Source of the DNA: a bacterium
Lineage (GTDB): Bacteria > Bacillota > Clostridia > Oscillospirales > Oscillospiraceae
Assembly: GCA_004560375.1 (NCBI GenBank)
Contig: SFVC01000014.1
Location: 1 to 50,556, forward strand
Direction: 5' to 3'
DNA: 50,556 bases
This document shows, one piece after another, positions 25,735-34,105 of this stretch; positions within the stretch are counted from its first letter, which is position 1; each line of letters starts with the position of its first letter. Made by a program: the position numbers and the translations under genes. The notes beneath the pieces are model-generated. The model made no database searches. It saw only the letters and a list, made by a program, of their open reading frames with translations, and was not told where the DNA came from.

Positions 25735-25763
25735 GGGAGCGGGCGGCTCCGCCGCCCGCTCCC
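25735..25763 (+). other. Strong hairpin between the two SLH genes
   Basis: A perfect 13-bp GC stem (25735-25747 with 25751-25763, loop TCC) follows the first SLH gene by eight bases. No T-tract follows (CCCGACAAC), so partial termination or protection of the upstream mRNA is more likely than full termination. Confidence 0.6.
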
Positions 25764-25797
25764 CCGACAACATGAACCGCGCAAAGGAGTACCGATT

Positions 25798-28700
25798 ATG
25801 AAACGAAACAGTTTGCGCCGCCTGGGGGCGCTGGTGCTGGCGCTGGCCCTGACGCTGTCCCTGGTTCCGCCCGCGTGGGCGGCGCCGGGGGATCTGTCGA
25901 TTGCTGGCGATTCGGAGGTCACGATTGGCAATACCGTGACCTTAACGGCTGAGTGGGAGGGATCCGAGCCGAGTGGGACGCTTACATACAAATGGAGCTG
26001 TGTGCCCACAGCCGCCGCCGATCTTGTGGTGGACACCACTGATCAGAAAACAGTAACTGTAACACCAAAGGGAACCACAGCTCAAACGGCGGAAATTACG
26101 CTTAGCGTCACTGATGCAAGCACGCCGGTAAAAACGGCCACGCATCCTCTCAAGATCAAAGCGGCTGGCACCACTCCCGGCGACATCAAGGTCACCGGCG
26201 TCACCTTGGACAAAACCACCCTTGACCTGGCCGTGGGCGGGACGGGAACCCTCACCGCCACCGTTGCGCCCGACAACGCCACCAACACGAACGTGACCTG
26301 GAGCTCCAGCGACGATACCGTGGCCACGGTGGATCCCAACGGCGAAGTGAAGGGGGTCAAGGCGGGCACGGCCACCATCACCGTGGAAACCGAGGACGGC
26401 AAATTTAAGGCCACCTGCACCGTGACCGTCACCGCTCCCAATGTGACCCTGAGCTTCGGCACCAACCCCGCCTACGCCAAGGTGCTGGGCAAGGACGACC
26501 CCAACCCCTGGGAGCTGACGGTGAGCACCACCCCCTCCGGGACGGCCGCCGACAGCAACATCGAATGGAGTATCACCAACGATCAGGACTCCCTCGGCCG
26601 GACGGTTCTGCGCCTGCCGGGGGACGGGGACGGGAAGACCTACACCGGCGGCAAAACGGTGAGGCTGACCCGGGTGGCCCCCGGCAAGGCGACGGTCACC
26701 GCCAGTTACGGCGGGTCGATGGACACCCAGAAGATAGAGGTGTCCGGCATCGTGCTCAACGCCGAGACCGCCGAGCTTTTGGTGGGCCAGACCAAGGTGC
26801 TGGCGGTAGAGCGGAGCTTTGGCTTCGCCCAGAGCGGCAGCGACGCCACCACCGTGTGGACCAGCTCGGATCCCAGCATCGTCACCGTGGTAAACGGCGA
26901 GCTGCAGCCCTGGAAGCTGGGCACTGCCATCATCACCGCCAACAAGAACGGCTACACCGCCACCTGCGAGGTGAAGGTGAAGGAGGATGAGGAGTCGGTG
27001 ATCAGCGGCAGCGGCCTGTCCGCCACCACCAGCAGCCCGCTGATCTTCGGCACCCTGTACGACCGGATCGACGGCATCATCCAGAAAAAGACCCGGGAGG
27101 AGGACGCCGAAGGCAATGTGACCCAGTCAACTCTGCACTACATCACCAACGTGACGGTGCCCGTGGAGCAGGGCACGCTGTACTACAACTACGACTCCGA
27201 GTCCAACACCGGCGCGGGGGTGGGGGCCACCGACCGTTTTGTGAACCAGCGCACCCCCTCCATCCTGGAGACGCTGGATAAGCTGTACTTCGTCCCCCGC
27301 CAGGGCTTCAACGGCACGGCGGAGATCAGCCTTGTGGGCTGGGCCGAGAACGGCACGGCCTTCTCCATCACCGTCAGGGTGGAGGTACAGGGCTCCCAGG
27401 GCATTTTCTACAAGACCGCCTCCGGCCAGCCCGCCTACTTCCAGGGCAGCGACTTCAACGCCTACTGCCTGGCGAAGAATGGCCGGGACATGAGCTATGT
27501 CACCTTCAACCTGCCCCAGGCCAGCCAGGGCGGGCTGTACTACGGCTATGTGGCCCAGGGGCAGTACGCCGGGAAGGTGTCCACCACCACCCAGTATGGC
27601 CGCACCGGCCGGAATATCGTTGACGACGTGTGCTTCGTGCCCAGCGAGTCCTTCGAGGGGAAGGTCAGCGTCAGCTTTCGGGGGATGGACACGGCGGGGA
27701 AATCCTTCACCGGCCAGGTGGAGATCAACGTCACCTCTCCCAGCGGCGAGGGGGAGACGGCCAACATCTATCAGAGCGGCCAGCGGGGCCAGCCCGTGAA
27801 GCTGGAGCCCAGCCTGTTCAACGCTGCCTGCCAGAACACCATCGGGGACACCCTGGCCTATGTGCGCTTCCAGCTGCCCTCCTATGACAAGGGCACGCTG
27901 TACTACAACTACCAGGGCGGATCGGGCAGCCGGGTGAGCGGGGACAGCCGTTACTATTACAGCGGCACCCCCGGCATCGGCGGCGTGAGCTTCGTGCCCG
28001 CCGGCAACGACGCGGATCGGGTATCCATCCCCTATACCGGCTACGGCGAGGGGGGCACCTCCTTCACCGGCACCCTGTACATCACGCTGGAGGAGGAGAA
28101 TCGCTCCACCATCCACTACGCGGTGTCCAAGGGAGCGTCCGTGTCCTTCCGGGTCAGCGACTTCAACAACGTGGCGCAGTACCAGATAGGGGCCAGCCTG
28201 GAGTACGTGATCTTCCAGTTCCCCACCCTGAGCACGGCCCAGGGGCGGCTGTATTACGACTACCGGGGGACGAACAACTACCGCTCGGTGTCGTCGGGCA
28301 CGTACTACTACCGGTCGCCCAGCAACAGCTGGCAGCAGCAGCAGCTGAGCCTGATCTCCTTCCATGCCGGCACCACCGCGGGCAGCGTCACCATCCCCTT
28401 CACCGGCTACTCCGCCGCGGACAGCGCGGGGTGGCGCAAGCGCTTCCCGGGCACGCTGGTGATCCAGGTGGGGGCGGTGTCCCCGGCGGACGTCACCCTG
28501 TCGGGGTACAGCTCCAGCCAGATCAGGCTGTCCTCCTACGGGATCAGCGCGGTGTGCCGCCAGGTGATGGATCAAAACCTGTCCTACATCCGGATCACCA
28601 GCCTGCCCGAGGCGGAGCAGGGGCGGCTGTATTACGGCTACAACGGCTTCAAGACGGGGAGCGAGGTCAAGAGCGGCGACCGGTATTACTACACGGGCTG

Positions 28701-29385
28701 GCCCAGCATCGACCAGCTGAGCTTTGTCCCCCGGGGCAACTACTCCGGCCAGGCGGAGATCACCTACATCGGCTACAGCAGGAACGGCGGGGAGCAGGTC
28801 AGCGGCAAGATCGTGCTGAACATCTCCCGGGCCACCACCACCCAGCGCTACAACGACATGGGCCGCCACGGCTGGGCGGTGGACGCGGTGGAGTTCCTCA
28901 GCCGGGACGGAACGGTACAGGGCGTGGGCGGGGGCCGCTATAACCCCACCGGGCAGATCACCAAGGGGGACTTTGCCCTGATGCTGGTGCGGGCCTTCGG
29001 GTTCACGGCCAGCGACACCGTCAGCTTCAAGGACGTGCCCGCCGACAGCTACTATGCCCAGGCCATCAGCGTCGCCCACCAGCTGGGGATCGCCACCGGC
29101 TACAACGGCAACTTCGAGCCCAAGCGGGCCCTCAGCCGGCAGGAGGCCATGCTGATGGTGTACCGGGCGCTGCAGGCGGACGGCAACCCGCTGAACAACG
29201 GCCTGACCGCGGATCTAAGCGTCTACCGGGACAGCGGGCAGATCGCGGGCGAGGCCCGGGAGGCCCTGGGCGCGCTGATCCTGATGGGCGTGGTAGAGGG
29301 GGACGGCAACGGCACGCTGCGCCCCCTGGATCGGCTGAACCGGGCGGAGACGGCCTGCCTGATGCACCGCCTGATGACACTGTAA
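25798..29385 (+). CDS. Ig-like and repeat-containing SLH surface protein
   Basis: This 1195-residue secreted protein has a signal peptide (MKRNSLRRLGALVLALALTL, cleavage near AWA-A). Four Ig-like modules follow at about 30-395; the second (about 130-215) is a clear Big_2 domain with VTLDKTTLDLAVGGTGTLTATV and ATVDPNGEVKGVKAGTATITV. Five copies of an approximately 115-residue module cover about 401-1016, each with a G-x-LYY-x-Y turn, a Y/T-rich loop, a SFVPxG block and a final IxYxGYxxxGxxFxG strand. Three SLH domains end the protein (about 1020-1195). So the wall anchor is C-terminal here, opposite to the preceding protein. AAAGGAG is eight bases before ATG 25798. Confidence 0.9.
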   Translation: MKRNSLRRLGALVLALALTLSLVPPAWAAPGDLSIAGDSEVTIGNTVTLTAEWEGSEPSGTLTYKWSCVPTAAADLVVDTTDQKTVTVTPKGTTAQTAEITLSVTDASTPVKTATHPLKIKAAGTTPGDIKVTGVTLDKTTLDLAVGGTGTLTATVAPDNATNTNVTWSSSDDTVATVDPNGEVKGVKAGTATITVETEDGKFKATCTVTVTAPNVTLSFGTNPAYAKVLGKDDPNPWELTVSTTPSGTAADSNIEWSITNDQDSLGRTVLRLPGDGDGKTYTGGKTVRLTRVAPGKATVTASYGGSMDTQKIEVSGIVLNAETAELLVGQTKVLAVERSFGFAQSGSDATTVWTSSDPSIVTVVNGELQPWKLGTAIITANKNGYTATCEVKVKEDEESVISGSGLSATTSSPLIFGTLYDRIDGIIQKKTREEDAEGNVTQSTLHYITNVTVPVEQGTLYYNYDSESNTGAGVGATDRFVNQRTPSILETLDKLYFVPRQGFNGTAEISLVGWAENGTAFSITVRVEVQGSQGIFYKTASGQPAYFQGSDFNAYCLAKNGRDMSYVTFNLPQASQGGLYYGYVAQGQYAGKVSTTTQYGRTGRNIVDDVCFVPSESFEGKVSVSFRGMDTAGKSFTGQVEINVTSPSGEGETANIYQSGQRGQPVKLEPSLFNAACQNTIGDTLAYVRFQLPSYDKGTLYYNYQGGSGSRVSGDSRYYYSGTPGIGGVSFVPAGNDADRVSIPYTGYGEGGTSFTGTLYITLEEENRSTIHYAVSKGASVSFRVSDFNNVAQYQIGASLEYVIFQFPTLSTAQGRLYYDYRGTNNYRSVSSGTYYYRSPSNSWQQQQLSLISFHAGTTAGSVTIPFTGYSAADSAGWRKRFPGTLVIQVGAVSPADVTLSGYSSSQIRLSSYGISAVCRQVMDQNLSYIRITSLPEAEQGRLYYGYNGFKTGSEVKSGDRYYYTGWPSIDQLSFVPRGNYSGQAEITYIGYSRNGGEQVSGKIVLNISRATTTQRYNDMGRHGWAVDAVEFLSRDGTVQGVGGGRYNPTGQITKGDFALMLVRAFGFTASDTVSFKDVPADSYYAQAISVAHQLGIATGYNGNFEPKRALSRQEAMLMVYRALQADGNPLNNGLTADLSVYRDSGQIAGEAREALGALILMGVVEGDGNGTLRPLDRLNRAETACLMHRLMTL

Positions 29386-29414
29386 CGCCAGACCGTGGGA
29401 AAGGAGGTTGGGGC

Positions 29415-30095
29415 ATGGCGCAGACGCCCCAAAAGAGCTGGATCATGGATCCCGGCCTGCGGCCCGGAATGGGGGTAGAGGTGCTGAGCCTGCAAAACCG
29501 TCTGATCCGGATGACCCGGGTGGAGAGCTGCCAAAACGGCGCTGTGATCCTCCGGGACGCCAAGGGGGACGATCTGCCCCGGATGACCTATAACCAGGAG
29601 CTGAAGCTGCGCTTCTTCCTGGGGGCGGACAGCACCCTGCTACAGGGAAAGATCTGCGGCAGCACCGACCAGATTTGGAAGGTGGATCGGCTGGAGCGCA
29701 AGTTCGCCAAGGAACAGCGGGCCTTCTTCCGCCAGCGGATCACCACCAGCGTGCTGGGCAAGTGCTACCGCCGGACCTCCCGGGGAACCGTCTTGAAGGA
29801 GGGAACCCCCTGCCGGGTGCTGGATGTGAGCGCCGGCGGGCTGCTGCTGGCCAGCATCGAGAGCTTTGTGCTGGGGGAGCGGCTGGTTGTGGCGGGGGTA
29901 CAGCTCACCAAAACCATGGATCCCTTTACCTTCCAGTGCCAGGTACGCCGGGCGGGGGGACGGGAAGGGGGCCTGATCCGGTATGGCTGCCAGTTTGAGG
30001 CCCTGCACCCCAAGGATCAGGATCGCCTGCTCCAGGCCATTTTCACCGTCCAGCGGGAGGAGATCCGGCGGCAGAAGGAGCAGGGGGGACGGTAG
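29415..30095 (+). CDS. YcgR/YpfA-type PilZ c-di-GMP receptor
   Basis: This 226-residue two-domain protein has an N-terminal YcgR-like beta-barrel (about 15-95, GMGVEVLSLQNRLIRMTRVES) and a PilZ domain with both ligand motifs intact: R102-AFF-R106 and D137-VSAGG. It ends with GCQFEALHPKDQDRLLQAIF, the usual last strand and helix. Such proteins act as a c-di-GMP-controlled flagellar brake (YcgR, YpfA) or control surface polymers. AAGGAGG lies just before ATG 29415, 29 bases after the second SLH gene. It closes the plus-strand block, which ends in the terminator at 30131. Confidence 0.9.
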   Translation: MAQTPQKSWIMDPGLRPGMGVEVLSLQNRLIRMTRVESCQNGAVILRDAKGDDLPRMTYNQELKLRFFLGADSTLLQGKICGSTDQIWKVDRLERKFAKEQRAFFRQRITTSVLGKCYRRTSRGTVLKEGTPCRVLDVSAGGLLLASIESFVLGERLVVAGVQLTKTMDPFTFQCQVRRAGGREGGLIRYGCQFEALHPKDQDRLLQAIFTVQREEIRRQKEQGGR

Positions 30096-30130
30096 CCCCG
30101 CCACCTTGGAAAACCTGAGAAGGACAATCA

Positions 30131-30166
30131 GCGCGGCCCCGCCGGTTCCGGCGGGGCCGCGCTTTC
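30131..30166 (+). terminator. Terminator of the SLH/PilZ block
   Basis: A perfect 15-bp GC-rich stem (30131-30145 with 30148-30162, loop TT) is followed by a short TTTC. It lies 36 bases after the last PilZ gene. The remaining gap to 30328 holds no gene I can support. Confidence 0.85.
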
Positions 30167-30328
30167 GTGCGCCCGGAGGCGCATTTGGCAAATTGACGGA
30201 AGCGGGCGGTTTTGGACAAAGGGTTTTGCATCTTTCTGATGGAAAACAGGAAAGACAAGAGGGAAAATCTACGGAGTATCTGCCAAAACCTTGGAAAAAT
30301 GGAGAGGGAAGATTGTGAAAATCAACCC

Positions 30329-30356
30329 TTGAATTTGCGGGGGGAAGGACTATAAT
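30329..30356 (+). promoter_or_regulatory. Sigma-A promoter of the MATE gene
   Basis: TTGAAT (30329-30334) and a perfect TATAAT (30351-30356) are 16 bases apart, giving a leader of about 85 bases before ATG 30449. Confidence 0.8.
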
Positions 30357-30448
30357 AGGGCGAACATGGGTGGGGAGGCGCCCATGGGCCGGGGAAGGAC
30401 TCGGGAAAGACATCCACTTACCCTGCCTTGGAAGGAGGCAATCTCATC

Positions 30449-31840
30449 ATGACGAAGGACTTAACCACAGGAAGCCCCATGCGGCTGATTCTGAATTTTA
30501 CGCTGCCCACCCTGTTCGGCCTGCTGTTCCAGCAGTTTTACAATCTGGTGGACGCCATGATCGTGGGCAAGCTGCTGGGCTCCCAGGCCCTGGGGGCGGT
30601 GGGCTCCACCGGATCCATCAACTTTTTTGTGATTGGCTTCTGCCTGGGGGTGTGCTCCGGCTTCGCCATCCCCGTGGCCCAGAAGATGGGGGCCAAGGAC
30701 TACCCCCAGATGCGCCGGTTTGTGGCTAACGCCGCCTATCTGTCCGCCGCCATCGCCCTGCTATTGACGGTGCTGACCGCCCTGTTCTGCGGAGATATCC
30801 TCACCGCCATGGACACGCCCGACGACCTGTACGCGGACGCCTATGCCTATATCTTTGTGATTTTCCTGGGTATTCCGGCGGTATTCCTCTATAATCTGCT
30901 GGCCTGCATCATTCGGGCTCTGGGGGACAGCCGAACCCCGGTGTATTTCCTGGCCCTGTCCGCCGGGCTGAATATCGCGCTGGATCTGGCGTTCATCCTT
31001 ATCTTTCACTGGGGCGTGGCCGGCGCTGCCGTCGCTACGGTGGCATCCCAGGCGGTGTCCGGCGCGGCCTGCCTGGTATATATGGTGCGCCGGTTTCCCA
31101 TACTCCACGTCACCCGAGAGGAGCGCCGCCCCAGCCTGGACGCCTGCAAAATCCTGTGCGCCATGGGCCTGCCCATGGGCCTGCAATATTCCATCACCGC
31201 CATCGGCTCCATCGTGATGCAGACGGCGGTGAACGGCCTGGGCAGCGTGTACGTTACCGCCGTGGCCACCGCCAACAAGCTCCAGCAGCTGCTGGCCTGT
31301 CCCTTTGACGCCATGGGCTCCGCCATGGCCACCTACTGCGGCCAGAACGTGGGCGCGGGCCGGCTGGATCGGCTGCGGCAGGGGGTGCGCTCCTGCTCTC
31401 TGCTGGGGCTGGGGTACGCCATGATCGCCTTTGTGTCCATGCTGTTCCTGGCCCCTCAGGCCACCATGCTGTTTCTGGATCCCGCCGAGGGGGGGCTGGA
31501 TACCCTGGTGGCCCTCACCGCCCAGTATACCGTTGTGCTCACCGCGTTTTTCTTCCCCCTGGCCCTGGTGAACATCCTGCGCTTCTCCATCCAGGGCATG
31601 GGCTTCAGCGCCTTGGCCATCCTGGCGGGGGTGCTGGAGATGATCGCCCGGACGGTGGTGGGCTGGTTCTTTGTCCCCGCCATGGGCTTTACCGCCGCCT
31701 GCTTCGGTTCCCCGGCTGCGTGGATTTGCGCGGATCTGTTCCTGATCCCGGCCTGCCTCGGGTGCATCGCCCACCTGCGGCGGCGTCATCCCACCGCGGG
31801 CCTGGAAACGATTTCCAAGACTGCCGTAAGCACCCAATAA
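30449..31840 (+). CDS. MATE-family multidrug/Na+ antiporter
   Basis: This is an inner-membrane efflux pump of the MATE family, which exports cationic drugs or metabolites in exchange for Na+ or H+. The 463 residues form about 12 membrane helices in two halves. The N-terminal signature is MRLILNFTLPTLFGLLFQQFYNLVDAMIVGKLLG, read in parts, with LGAVGSTGS following. The second half repeats the pattern (MGLPMGLQYSITAIGSIVMQTAVNG). Among MATE clades it resembles the DinF/NorM-like group common in Clostridia. ATG 30449 with AAGGAGG upstream is preferred to an in-frame start 21 bases earlier, which would overlap that ribosome site. The substrate is not predictable. It is transcribed alone from a good promoter. 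Confidence 0.93.
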   Translation: MTKDLTTGSPMRLILNFTLPTLFGLLFQQFYNLVDAMIVGKLLGSQALGAVGSTGSINFFVIGFCLGVCSGFAIPVAQKMGAKDYPQMRRFVANAAYLSAAIALLLTVLTALFCGDILTAMDTPDDLYADAYAYIFVIFLGIPAVFLYNLLACIIRALGDSRTPVYFLALSAGLNIALDLAFILIFHWGVAGAAVATVASQAVSGAACLVYMVRRFPILHVTREERRPSLDACKILCAMGLPMGLQYSITAIGSIVMQTAVNGLGSVYVTAVATANKLQQLLACPFDAMGSAMATYCGQNVGAGRLDRLRQGVRSCSLLGLGYAMIAFVSMLFLAPQATMLFLDPAEGGLDTLVALTAQYTVVLTAFFFPLALVNILRFSIQGMGFSALAILAGVLEMIARTVVGWFFVPAMGFTAACFGSPAAWICADLFLIPACLGCIAHLRRRHPTAGLETISKTAVSTQ

Positions 31841-31895
31841 GAGACAAAAAAGGTAAATCAGGGTAAAAAGGTATCTAAAGCAGAGGAAAATTGCC

Positions 31896-31924
31896 TTGAC
31901 AGCGGTGAATAACCTTGCTAAAAT
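31896..31924 (+). promoter_or_regulatory. Consensus sigma-A promoter of the uridine-kinase-like gene
   Basis: Perfect TTGACA (31896-31901) and TAAAAT (31919-31924) are 17 bases apart. The stretch just upstream (31850-31886) contains repeated AGGTAAA/GGTAAAAAGGTA words that resemble the XRE-site half at 34361. Confidence 0.85.
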
Positions 31925-31946
31925 TACTTTTAGCAAGAGCCGCGCA

Positions 31947-31986
31947 GACCGGTCGGCGGGGATCCCCGCCGGCCGGTCGCTGTTTT
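31947..31986 (+). terminator. Terminator-like hairpin inside the leader (possible attenuator)
   Basis: A 32-base palindrome (31947-31978, one G-T pair) is followed by GCTGTTTTA. It lies about 16 bases after the predicted transcription start and 55 bases before the gene, so unregulated RNA could stop here. No known riboswitch fold or T-box was recognised. Confidence 0.6.
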
Positions 31987-32040
31987 ATACGGAAAAATGC
32001 GGGCGGCGCCGTCCGCAGCGGAAAGGACGGTATCATTGAG

Positions 32041-33114
32041 ATGGAAGCGGAGCGCCATCAAGAGTTGTGCCAGGTTTTGACCGACCATGCCGGACGCTAT
32101 CCCCTGATGCACCCATGTGATGTTGTGAAGCTCATCTTTCAAAACGAATTCGGCGGCGAGCACCTGATCTGTGAGCCCAACGCCACCCTGGCGTGGCTCC
32201 GGGCGGAGCGGGCCGCCACCCCCGACGACCCCGCCGTGTCTCCGGTGGAGGACATCGGGAATGGAATCGTGCGGGTGGCGCTGGCGGCGCTGGAACGCAC
32301 CGACGCCGTCCTGGAGGAGTTGAACCGGGACTTCATCCGCTCCGCCCAGCTCCATACGGGGCGACGGAAGACCTTTCTGGAGAAGCTGGACACCCTGCGG
32401 ATGCTGGCGGAGGAGGAGCTGTTTTCCTTCACCCACCAGGAGCTGGAGGAGTATCTGGGGGAGTACGTCAAGTCGGGCTGCTGCCCCGTGTCCCACAGCC
32501 CCGCCTACCGGGAGGCCTACCGGCCCGCCTACCGGGTGGTGAGGCGAGCCAACTCCCTGGTGGCGCTGGCCTGGGATCTGGAGCAGATCCAGCGCCGGGG
32601 AGAGCGGGCGGTGATTGCCATTGACGGGCGATGCGCCTCGGGTAAGAGCTCCCTGGCCTCCCGCCTGAGCCGGCGGCTGGGCCTGCCGGTGGTGCACATG
32701 GACGATTTCTTCCTCCGCCCCGAGCAACGCAGCCAGGCCCGGCTGTCCAAACCCGGGGAGAACATCGACCACGAGCGGTTCCTGAAGGAGGTGCTCCTGC
32801 CCCTGTCGGTGGGGGAGCGCCCTGTGTACCAACCGTTCAACTGCCACACCGGGCAGCTGGGGGAGCCGGTGACCCTGGAGGACTCCCCGGTGGTGCTGGT
32901 GGAGGGATCGTATGCCTGCCACCCGGAGCTGTGGGACTACTACAAGCGGCGGGTGTTCCTCACGGTGGATCCGGATCGGCAGCTGTACCGCCTTGAGCAG
33001 CGGGACGGCGCGGAGGTGCTGAAGGACTTCCGGGAGCGGTGGATTCCCCAGGAGGAGCGGTACTTCAGCGCCTTCCAGATCGAGGATCGCTGCGACTACC
33101 AGCTTGAGCTATAA
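32041..33114 (+). CDS. Uridine-kinase-like P-loop protein with N-terminal extension
   Basis: The C-terminal half (from about 185) is a nucleoside/uridine-kinase-type P-loop fold: Walker A DGRCASGKSSLA (about 195-206), HMDDFFLRPEQRSQ, an ENIDHERFLKEVL block, and VVLVEGSYACHPELWDYYKRRVFL. Such enzymes transfer phosphate from ATP to a small hydroxyl substrate, commonly uridine or cytidine. The first 180 residues (HPCDVVKLIFQNEFGGEHLI, then LHTGRRKTFLEKLDTLRMLAEEELF) are an added domain I do not recognise, so the true substrate may differ. ATG 32041 is 13 bases from GAAAGGA; no better start is visible. It is a single-gene unit between its own promoter and a bidirectional terminator, with a hairpin in the leader. 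Confidence 0.8.
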   Translation: MEAERHQELCQVLTDHAGRYPLMHPCDVVKLIFQNEFGGEHLICEPNATLAWLRAERAATPDDPAVSPVEDIGNGIVRVALAALERTDAVLEELNRDFIRSAQLHTGRRKTFLEKLDTLRMLAEEELFSFTHQELEEYLGEYVKSGCCPVSHSPAYREAYRPAYRVVRRANSLVALAWDLEQIQRRGERAVIAIDGRCASGKSSLASRLSRRLGLPVVHMDDFFLRPEQRSQARLSKPGENIDHERFLKEVLLPLSVGERPVYQPFNCHTGQLGEPVTLEDSPVVLVEGSYACHPELWDYYKRRVFLTVDPDRQLYRLEQRDGAEVLKDFRERWIPQEERYFSAFQIEDRCDYQLEL

Positions 33115-33152
33115 AACGACCCCCCTGGCGAAGCCGGGGGGGTCGTTTTATA
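33113..33152. terminator. Bidirectional terminator
   Basis: A 17-bp stem (33113-33129 with 33133-33149, loop GAA, one T-G pair) carries AAAA on one flank and TTTT on the other. It serves the uridine-kinase-like gene and the convergent HENEH gene. Confidence 0.95.
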
Positions 33153-33160
33153 GGCTGGGG

Positions 33161-34030
33161 TTACGCCACGGCGGAGAAGGGAGTTTGGGAGTTCTGCCCC
33201 TCCTTGGGCTGCTGCTGGGCCTGCTGGCTGTCCGCCGCCTTGGTGACGGTGCGGGTGGTGCCGCCGGACACGTAGACCTTGCCGCACTCCGGGCAGATGG
33301 CGGTGTGGTAGGTGACGGACTGGCTGACCACCTTGCGGCCCTCCTGGCGGGCCTTGGCCTGCTCCCGCACCACGTGCTCGTTCTCATGGCCCCGCACGGC
33401 GGAGGCCGCCAGCTCCGGGGCCACATTGGTGGGGGTCTTGAAGGACACGCCGGGATCGTCCGAGCCGTCCTGGTACTTGCGCTCCTTGCAGGTCTGGCAC
33501 TCCCCCTCCTCCATCACCTCCTGGGCGCTCTTGGAGCCCTCCACGGCGGAGCTCTTCTCCTGGGCCAGGGGGTTGGCGTCCTGGGCGGCGTCTTTCTGAC
33601 CGGGAAGGGTCAGGGCCTTGGCCTGCTCTGTGCCGTCGGCCTTCTGGCCGGGGAGGGTCAAGGCTTGGGCCTGTTCTGCGCCGTTAGTCTTTTGGCCGGG
33701 GAGGACGGGGGCCTGGGCCTGCTGGGCGCCGGCGGCCTGGGCGGCGGGCTCCCCGGGCTGCTGGATCCGCATCCGCACCGCCACGGCGGCGGGGTCGGAA
33801 TTGTAGCGCAACAGGGCGGAGGCGGCTGGATCCTCATCGGTCGTCACCGGGCGGGCCGGCGTGACGGGCTGGACGGGGGCCTCGGGCTGGGCGGCCTTCT
33901 GCAAGCCCCACTGGGGAGCGGGGCGCTGGGCGGCCTGGGCCTGCTCCGGGCCGCGGGTCAGGGCGGCGCGGTTGGCGTAGGCCGTCCCGTAGGCGGCGTA
34001 GCTGCCGTAAGGGGAGATACCGTTCAACAT
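33161..34030 (-). CDS. HENEH/CxxC protein, putative zinc metallopeptidase-like
   Basis: The 289-residue protein has an Ala/Gln/Pro-rich, probably disordered N-terminal 170 residues. Within them, a 16-residue unit (QAQALTLPGQKADGTE type) occurs about three times at 104-148. The conserved-looking core is at 175-265: C178-QT-C181, a SDDPGVSFKTPTNVAPELAAS block, HENEH at 215-219 (an HExxH zinc-binding match), and C246-PE-C249. This resembles Bacillota proteins near the SprA-related family, whose activity is not known to me. No signal peptide is visible. ATG 34030 has GAGGTG six bases upstream, better than GTG 34039. It has its own sigma-A promoter. Confidence 0.7.
   Translation of the reverse strand: MLNGISPYGSYAAYGTAYANRAALTRGPEQAQAAQRPAPQWGLQKAAQPEAPVQPVTPARPVTTDEDPAASALLRYNSDPAAVAVRMRIQQPGEPAAQAAGAQQAQAPVLPGQKTNGAEQAQALTLPGQKADGTEQAKALTLPGQKDAAQDANPLAQEKSSAVEGSKSAQEVMEEGECQTCKERKYQDGSDDPGVSFKTPTNVAPELAASAVRGHENEHVVREQAKARQEGRKVVSQSVTYHTAICPECGKVYVSGGTTRTVTKAADSQQAQQQPKEGQNSQTPFSAVA
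33587..33721 (-). repeat. 48-bp tandem repeat inside the HENEH gene
   Basis: Two full and one partial copy of a 48-base unit encode the LPGQK-containing 16-residue repeats. The copy number could vary between strains. Confidence 0.7.
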
Positions 34031-34057
34031 GACGATCACCTCATAGGATCAGAACTG

Positions 34058-34104
34058 GGTAAATACTCTTACCTTAATTATAGCAGAGAACGGAGGAAAT
34101 GCAA
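34058..34104 (-). promoter_or_regulatory. Promoter and operator-like site of the HENEH gene
   Basis: On the minus strand TTGCAT (34104-34099) and a perfect TATAAT (34082-34077) are 16 bases apart. An inverted repeat GGTAA-N6-TTACC (34058-34073) covers the expected start point and resembles the AGGTnAA words at the XRE promoter. Confidence 0.65.
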
Positions 34105-34105
34105 G

